NCBI GenBank assembly: GCA_947177825.1
Contig: CAMWWA010000009.1
Location: 1 to 16,982, forward strand
Reading direction: 5' to 3'
Source: an uncultured Clostridia bacterium
GTDB lineage: Bacteria; Bacillota; Clostridia; Christensenellales; Borkfalkiaceae
DNA: 16,982 bases
Below, piece by piece: positions 12,275 to 16,982 of this stretch; position 1 is the stretch's first letter; each line of letters begins with the position of its first letter. Below the pieces are notes generated by a model. The model saw only the letters and a program-made list of their open reading frames with translations, did no database searches and was not told where the DNA came from. The translations under genes and the position numbers were made by a program.

Positions 12275-13109
12275 AATTTTGGTAGACACCGCTTCGGATA
12301 TCGATTTGACCGAGGCGCAGAAGACGGGCGTGGAGCTTATTCCCATGAAGATAACCATCGGGGAAGAGGAGTTCCTGGACGGCATAAATCTTTCGCACAG
12401 ACAGTTTTTCGAAAAGCTTATCGAGAGCGCGGAGCTTCCGCACACCAGCCAGATTAACCCCTTTCAGTACGAGGAAGAGTTTGAAAAGCTCACCGCGGAC
12501 GGAAGCGAGGTGGTTGCGATAGTGCTTTCTTCCAGGCTTTCGGGCACTTACGCCGGCGCGGTGCAGGCTGCCGAAAAGTTCGGCGGCAAGGTGCACGTCG
12601 TAGACAGTATGAACGCAAGTCTGGGCGAGCGCATATTATGCCAGCACGCCGTTGCGCTCAGGGACGCGGGCAAAAGCGCAAAGGATATTGCCGCGGAGCT
12701 TGACAGAGTCAAGAATAATATAAACTTGCTTGCCGTGCTGGATACGCTGGTATACCTTAAAAAGGGCGGCAGAATTTCCGCCGTGACCGCGTTTGCGGGC
12801 GAAGTACTTTCCATTAAACCCGTGGTAGGAGTTATCGACGGCGAGGTCAAGCTTGTCGGCAAGGCGATAGGCTCCAAAAAGAGTAACAACCTTTTAAACA
12901 AGCTGGCAGCCGAAAAGGGTATCGATTTTTCTATGCCCTACGGCGTTATGTATTCGGGGCTGGACGACAGTATGCTTAAAAAGTACGTCGCGGACAGCGG
13001 CGCGCTGTGGCAGGGGCATACCGACAATATTCCTTCGTATATGATAGGCAGCACCATCGGCACGCACATAGGTCCGGGCGCGATAGGCGTTGCGTTTTTC
13101 TCGAAATAA
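12267..13109 (+). CDS. DegV family fatty-acid-binding protein (FakB-like)
   Basis: The protein has 280 residues. The start is TTG 12267, with AAGGAGG (12251-12257) nine bases upstream inside marR. DegV proteins bind a fatty acid in a buried pocket; some (FakB) present it to the kinase FakA to make acyl-phosphate for phospholipid synthesis. Landmarks are ILVDTASDI at the N-terminus, the pocket residues HTSQINP (T60, S61), SSRLSGTY (88-95), VVDSMNASLG, and LVYLKKGGRI followed by LSIKPVVGVIDGEV. The C-terminus GTHIGPGAIGVAFF carries the conserved His and Gly residues. No fakA is nearby. It is co-transcribed with marR and ends at a strong terminator. Confidence 0.93.
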   Translation: MVKILVDTASDIDLTEAQKTGVELIPMKITIGEEEFLDGINLSHRQFFEKLIESAELPHTSQINPFQYEEEFEKLTADGSEVVAIVLSSRLSGTYAGAVQAAEKFGGKVHVVDSMNASLGERILCQHAVALRDAGKSAKDIAAELDRVKNNINLLAVLDTLVYLKKGGRISAVTAFAGEVLSIKPVVGVIDGEVKLVGKAIGSKKSNNLLNKLAAEKGIDFSMPYGVMYSGLDDSMLKKYVADSGALWQGHTDNIPSYMIGSTIGTHIGPGAIGVAFFSK

Positions 13110-13110
13110 T

Positions 13111-13147
13111 AAAAGCCCCGCGGCGTTTCGCCGCGGGGCCTTTTTTT
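13111..13147. terminator. Bidirectional terminator between degV and the histidine kinase gene
   Basis: GCCCCGCGGC (13115-13124) pairs perfectly with GCCGCGGGGC (13130-13139), followed by CTTTTTTT on the + strand. On the minus strand the same stem is followed by TTTTATTATT. It therefore serves both convergent genes. Confidence 0.9.
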
Positions 13148-13150
13148 ATT

Positions 13151-15796
13151 TTATTCTTCTATGAATTTTGCAAGCGTTGCCTTAACGACGTCAATATCTA
13201 TCGGTTTGGCTATATGCGCGTTCATGCCGCATTCAAGGCACTTCTGCATATCCTCGGCAAACGCGTCCGCGGTCATTGCGATAATGGGAATTTTGTTGTA
13301 ACCCTTTCTCAGTCCTCTTATATAGGTTGCCGCTTCCAGACCGCTCATGACCGGCATACGGATATCCATTAAAATGGCGTCGTAATATCCCGGCTTGTGT
13401 TCGAGAAGCTTATCCACGCAGACCTGACCGTTTTCGGCGTGCTCCACTTTGAGCCCCGCTTCGGTTAAAAGCAGCTCGGCAATTTCCCAGTTGAGGTCGT
13501 TGTCCTCGGCAACCAGAATATTTTTGCCTTCCAGGTTGACCGCACTTTTGCGGGGTTGCGCTTCCTGAGCCGCCTGAGCCGCGGCGCCGTCGGCAAACTG
13601 CCTCAGCCCGTAGAACAGGGTGGACTTGAACAGGGGCTTGGATATAAATCCGCTTATGCCCGCCTCGCGCGCTTCGTTTTCGATTTCCGACCAGTCGTAA
13701 GCCGAGATGAGCAGTACGGGAATATTCTTTTTAAGAGTCTTGTGCAGGCGGCGCGCCGTCTCAATGCCGTCGATGCCGGGAAGCTTCCAGTCCATTAAAA
13801 TGACGTCGTAGTCGCTTCCGCTCTCGTGAGCTTCAAGCGCCATCTTGATGGCCGATTCGCCGTCCAGCGTCGATTCCGCCTTAACGCCGATTGAGGAGAG
13901 GGAGGCGACCGTCGTATCGCACAGCATCTGGTCGTCGTCTACGACAAGCATCTTCCATTCGGGAAGAATCATATCCACCTCTTCGGTGTCGGCAATTTCC
14001 AAATCGAGAGTTATGTGGAACTTCGTGCCCTCGCCAAGCTTGCTGTCTACGTCTATGGTGCCGTGCATGGAATCTACGATATATTTGGTTATCGACATTC
14101 CCAGTCCCGTGCCCTCGGTCTTGTTTACGCGGGCACTGTCCTCGCGCGTGAACGAATCGAATATCTTCTTTTGGAATTCCTCGCTCATGCCTATGCCGTT
14201 GTCCTTTACCTCTATATGGGTGCGCACGTAGCGTTCGCCTAAGGGTGAAGCCTCCTGATAGAGCGAAAGGTCTATGGTGCCGTTATCGGGGGTAAACTTG
14301 TATGCGTTGGAAAGCAGATTCAACAGCACCTGGTTAAGTCTTACGCTGTCGCAGTAAACCTTTTCCGCAACGACGTTGCTGACGTAAATATCGAACTTCT
14401 GCTTCTTGATTTTTATCTGCGGCTGCATTATGGTTGCAATGCCTTCAATCATTTCGCTGAGTGAAACCTGCTCCATATTCAGCGTCATTTTGCCGCTCTC
14501 TATCTTGGACATATCCAGAACGTCGTTGATAAGTCCCAGAAGGTGGCGCGAGGAAAGCGAAATCTTTTTAAGACAGTCGGAAACCTGCTGTCTGTTATCC
14601 TCGTTGGCAATCGCAATCGCGGTCATTCCGACTATGGCGTTCATGGGCGTTCTTATGTCGTGCGACATATTCGAAAGGAAGTCGCTCTTCGCCTTGTTCG
14701 CCTCCTCGGCAAGCTCCCTTGCGTGTTCAACCTGTTTCAGGTTGCGCCAATTGAGGAGCAGGTAAACTACGAACACGGCTACGAGGATTACCATAATAAC
14801 CGCGCATATGCCTACGGTAACGCCCGTCAACGCCTTGGATAAGCCCGTCACCTTGTTGTCGAGGTCGGTATAGTTCATTACCGTAACGAGGTACCATTCG
14901 GAGTTTTCCAGCCTTGCGCAGTACATATGCCTGCGCGGAGAGGAGGTGTTTATTACCGCCGAAAATACTTTGTCCGTGGACATTCTGGTTTTCAGCGTTT
15001 CGATAAGGCTTTCCGCCTCGGCTTCGTCCATACCGAAACCGCCGCGTATCTGGTCGAAGAAATTTTCGTACTGCGAGTGAGCTTCGGGGTCGTCGCCGGG
15101 GTGCATTACGTAGGAGCCGCTGCTGCGGATAATGTGCGTATCGAAGCGCTTGTCGGTGCTGCCGTCCGTGTTCGTTTCGGCAAGCATACTGCTTATAATG
15201 GGGTTTCTGAGACCTGCTACAAGCGCAACGCTTTCGCCGCCGTTTTCAAGCTTATAAGGCTTGTCGTGGTCGTCGTCGCCCTCGGCGGTAGTCGGCACGC
15301 CGATAAGAACTATGCCGCTGTCTATTACCGTTCCGTCCGCCCCGTGACTGGTTGCAACCGCAAACTTGCTTACCTTTTCCTCTTTAAGCGATTTGATAAA
15401 GGGGGCGGGCTCTTCGGGAGTAACCGCGTCGCCCAAAAGCATTTGCAGGCTGCCGTCTTCGTCCATAAAGGCAAGGTAGTCGAAGCCTCTCTTTTCGGCG
15501 GCGAATTTCAACTTGTCGTTTACGTCCTCGTCGTTCGAACGGTAGGTTGTGTGCAGTGCCTCGACCATAGTCACGCGCTGCTCTATAACCTGGTTATAGC
15601 GCATGACCATCTGGCTGCCTATGCCGGTCATAAAGGTGCCGCCCACGTCGTTTATAGTGTCCTTGCTCTTCCTGTTGGTGTATACGCCCAAGACGATAAA
15701 CATTGCAATGCATACCGCAAGCCCCACGGCAACGCCGATGAGCAGCAGGCGTTTGGAAAGTTTCTGCCATTTTCTTGTCGATTCGCTGATTTCCAT
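13151..15796 (-). CDS. Hybrid sensor histidine kinase with two receiver domains
   Basis: The protein has 881 residues and sits in the membrane. TM1 spans about 17-39, an extracytoplasmic sensor (dCache-like, 40-320) follows, and TM2 spans about 322-348. A linker helix leads to HisKA with H379 in SNMSHDIRTPMN, then an ATPase domain with N-box around N497, DNGIGM (532-537) and GTGLGM (562-567). Receiver 1 has D620/D621, phospho-acceptor D669 in LMDWKLP and K720. Receiver 2 has E764/D765, D811 in LMDIRMP and K864. No HPt domain or DNA-binding output is attached, so a separate HPt or regulator must finish the relay. The signal is unknown. ATG 15796 follows GAGGAAG. It is divergent from cysK with a palindrome between them. 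Confidence 0.93.
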   Translation of the reverse strand: MEISESTRKWQKLSKRLLLIGVAVGLAVCIAMFIVLGVYTNRKSKDTINDVGGTFMTGIGSQMVMRYNQVIEQRVTMVEALHTTYRSNDEDVNDKLKFAAEKRGFDYLAFMDEDGSLQMLLGDAVTPEEPAPFIKSLKEEKVSKFAVATSHGADGTVIDSGIVLIGVPTTAEGDDDHDKPYKLENGGESVALVAGLRNPIISSMLAETNTDGSTDKRFDTHIIRSSGSYVMHPGDDPEAHSQYENFFDQIRGGFGMDEAEAESLIETLKTRMSTDKVFSAVINTSSPRRHMYCARLENSEWYLVTVMNYTDLDNKVTGLSKALTGVTVGICAVIMVILVAVFVVYLLLNWRNLKQVEHARELAEEANKAKSDFLSNMSHDIRTPMNAIVGMTAIAIANEDNRQQVSDCLKKISLSSRHLLGLINDVLDMSKIESGKMTLNMEQVSLSEMIEGIATIMQPQIKIKKQKFDIYVSNVVAEKVYCDSVRLNQVLLNLLSNAYKFTPDNGTIDLSLYQEASPLGERYVRTHIEVKDNGIGMSEEFQKKIFDSFTREDSARVNKTEGTGLGMSITKYIVDSMHGTIDVDSKLGEGTKFHITLDLEIADTEEVDMILPEWKMLVVDDDQMLCDTTVASLSSIGVKAESTLDGESAIKMALEAHESGSDYDVILMDWKLPGIDGIETARRLHKTLKKNIPVLLISAYDWSEIENEAREAGISGFISKPLFKSTLFYGLRQFADGAAAQAAQEAQPRKSAVNLEGKNILVAEDNDLNWEIAELLLTEAGLKVEHAENGQVCVDKLLEHKPGYYDAILMDIRMPVMSGLEAATYIRGLRKGYNKIPIIAMTADAFAEDMQKCLECGMNAHIAKPIDIDVVKATLAKFIEE

Positions 15797-15831
15797 AAAA
15801 CTTCCTCGTCCGTAAAATATCTTCCGTATCC

Positions 15832-15860
15832 ATTTTAAGCAAATTTTTTTGCGGTGTCAA
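15832..15860 (-). promoter_or_regulatory. Histidine kinase promoter
   Basis: On the minus strand TTGACA (15855-15860), 17-bp spacer, TAAAAT (15832-15837). The predicted start leaves a leader of about 30 bases before ATG 15796. Confidence 0.7.
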
Positions 15861-15863
15861 TAG

Positions 15864-15879
15864 TTTATGCGCGCATAAA
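15864..15879. promoter_or_regulatory. 16-bp palindrome between the kinase and cysK promoters
   Basis: TTTATGCGCGCATAAA is perfectly symmetrical and lies three bases upstream of the kinase -35 box. An imperfect copy, CTTATGCGCGTTAAA (15929-15943), overlaps the cysK promoter spacer 65 bp away. Two related sites, one per divergent promoter, suggest a shared regulator, not identified here. Confidence 0.55.
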
Positions 15880-15924
15880 ACGCACTCGCGACGATATATT
15901 ATAGGGCGTACGGGCGGCAAATAA

Positions 15925-15952
15925 TTGACTTATGCGCGTTAAATGGTATAAT
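15925..15952 (+). promoter_or_regulatory. cysK promoter
   Basis: TTGACT (15925-15930), 16-bp spacer, TATAAT (15947-15952) with TGG before the -10. The spacer contains the half-palindrome CTTATGCGCG, so a bound factor would sit between the two boxes. Confidence 0.7.
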
Positions 15953-15987
15953 TTAAGGCAACCGCACGTTAAAAAGAGGTTATCGGT

Positions 15988-16923
15988 ATGGCAAAAATTT
16001 ACACCGCGGCGGAACAGCTTATCGGCAATACTCCGCTTCTGGAACTCAAAAATATTCAAAAGCTTTTCGGCTTAAAGGCAAGACTTCTTGCCAAGCTGGA
16101 ACTGTTCAACCCCGCAGGTTCGGTCAAGGACAGGGTGGCTAAGGCAATGCTGGACGACGCGGAGGAGCGCGGCGTTATAAAGAAGGGTTCGGTCATAATA
16201 GAGCCGACCTCGGGCAACACGGGCATAGGGCTTGCCTCGGTTGCCGCGGCGCGCGGATACAGGGTGATTATAGTTATGCCCGACACTATGTCGGCGGAGC
16301 GCAGAACGCTTATGTCGGCTTACGGCGCGGAGCTGGTTTTGACAGAAGGAAGCAAGGGTATGAAGGGGGCGATAGCCGAAGCGGAACGCCTTGCACGGGA
16401 AATCCCCCAAAGCTTCGTCGCGGGGCAGTTTGTAAATCCCGCAAATCCGCGCGTTCATTACCGCACCACGGGACCGGAAATTTTCCGCGATACGGACGGG
16501 CTGGTTGACGCGTTCGTCGCCGGCGTGGGCACGGGTGGAACGGTGAGCGGCGCGGGCAGGTATTTAAAGGAGCAAAAGCCTTGCTTAAAGGTAGTGGCGG
16601 TGGAGCCTGCAAACTCTCCCGTGCTGTCGGGCGGCAATGCGGGCGCGCACGCCATTCAGGGCATAGGCGCCGGGTTCGTTCCCGAAATTCTGGATACGCA
16701 GGTTTACGACGAAATTGTAAAGGTGGAAAATAAGGACGCTTTGGAAACGGGCGCGCTGATTGCCAAGAGCGAGGGTATACTCGTGGGCATATCGTCGGGT
16801 GCGGCGGCATGGGCGGCAATACAGCTGGCAAAGCGCGTGGAATATGAGGGAAAAACGATAGTCGTGCTCTTCCCCGATAGCGGCGACAGATATCTTTCGG
16901 TAAAAGGGTTTCTCTGCCCATAA
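15988..16923 (+). CDS. cysK: Cysteine synthase A (O-acetylserine sulfhydrylase)
   Basis: This is a cytoplasmic PLP enzyme of 311 residues making cysteine from O-acetylserine and sulfide. PLP Lys is K47 in NPAGSVKDR. The substrate loop is TSGNTG (74-79), the phosphate loop GTGGT (181-185), and S270 in ISSGA contacts the pyridine ring. PDSGDRYLS (296-304) closes the domain. Length and order match CysK/CysM. AAGAGG (15974-15979) precedes ATG 15988. There is no cysE next to it in the window, and no T-box or S-box leader: the leader is only about 30 bases. Control, if any, is likely through the palindromic site in its promoter. Confidence 0.95.
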   Translation: MAKIYTAAEQLIGNTPLLELKNIQKLFGLKARLLAKLELFNPAGSVKDRVAKAMLDDAEERGVIKKGSVIIEPTSGNTGIGLASVAAARGYRVIIVMPDTMSAERRTLMSAYGAELVLTEGSKGMKGAIAEAERLAREIPQSFVAGQFVNPANPRVHYRTTGPEIFRDTDGLVDAFVAGVGTGGTVSGAGRYLKEQKPCLKVVAVEPANSPVLSGGNAGAHAIQGIGAGFVPEILDTQVYDEIVKVENKDALETGALIAKSEGILVGISSGAAAWAAIQLAKRVEYEGKTIVVLFPDSGDRYLSVKGFLCP

Positions 16924-16958
16924 GCGGCGCAATACTGTGTTGCGTTCCGCGCCGCCTT
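16924..16958 (+). terminator. Hairpin after cysK
   Basis: GCGGCGC (16924-16930) pairs with GCGCCGC (16949-16955), with CGCAA/TTGCG forming an alternative inner stem. Only CTT follows, so it is a weak match to an intrinsic terminator. A second small stem, GTGTAC with GTACAC, lies at the window edge. Confidence 0.5.
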
Positions 16959-16982
16959 GGTCGTGTACTTCTGTGTACACTC

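Noticed and set aside
14927..15838. 303-codon + strand frame opposite the histidine kinase
   Set aside because: Antisense shadow of the sensor domain coding region, without start signals or motifs.
15960..15987. Riboswitch or T-box upstream of cysK
   Set aside because: The predicted leader is only about 30 bases, too short for either.
16310..16921. Minus-strand frame of 203 codons opposite cysK
   Set aside because: Arg/Pro-rich antisense shadow of a clear cysteine synthase gene.
1..16982. CRISPR array or full insertion sequence
   Set aside because: No regularly spaced long repeats and no transposase reading frame are present.

Overview
The window looks like part of the chromosome of an anaerobic, probably gut-dwelling Clostridia-type Bacillota, with an accessory left third and a housekeeping right half. 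The signs are Shine-Dalgarno sequences of the AGGAGG type, an EFR1-type flavodoxin/ferredoxin, a DUF4250 protein, MarR-DegV, PepT, MnmA, a dCache hybrid histidine kinase and a CCA-encoding tRNA gene. Base composition shifts along the window: the first ~530 bases are very AT-rich (16 G/C in bases 1-60), bases 3330-5890 are moderately AT-rich, and most genes from 6350 onward are clearly more GC-rich. The taxon is inferred from gene content only.

Left part (1-3260). The window opens inside a TrpF-like gene, followed by a terminator and then the 3' portion of a tRNA-Leu(UAA) gene (about 547-601) whose 5' half is absent. That is the classic scar left where an integrative element enters the 3' end of a tRNA gene, so bases 1 to ~546 are probably the end of such an element. 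To its right lies a decaying cluster. An M24 peptidase gene is broken by one in-frame TGA, and a YdeI-family gene is broken by one in-frame TAA. A DUF3795 gene is cut to 34 codons, and the tail of an HTH regulator survives as a fragment. An intact EFR1 ferredoxin gene and a TfoX C-terminal-type gene sit among them.

Middle (3332-6300). Three translationally coupled genes form a compact operon closed by a hairpin terminator: a PD-(D/E)XK nuclease fused to an SF1/DUF2075 helicase, a NudG-like Nudix hydrolase, and a 223-residue protein I do not recognise. Composition, location beside an integration scar, and domain content make this the best candidate for an undescribed defence or nucleic-acid quality-control system. 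A gene-free stretch with short G-rich repeats follows.

Right part (6352-16982). This holds an SDR-family epimerase, a secreted lipoprotein with an HxH/CxxC module, convergent mnmA, a DUF4250-pepT operon, tRNA-Arg(CCG), an operon of marR and degV with a palindromic operator, a large hybrid sensor kinase, and cysteine synthase, the last two divergent around a 16-bp palindrome. Ten promoters can be read directly. Six use TTGC-type -35 boxes, mostly with an extended -10 (TGN-TATAAT). Three place the start codon at or within a few bases of the predicted transcription start, which points to leaderless or nearly leaderless mRNAs.
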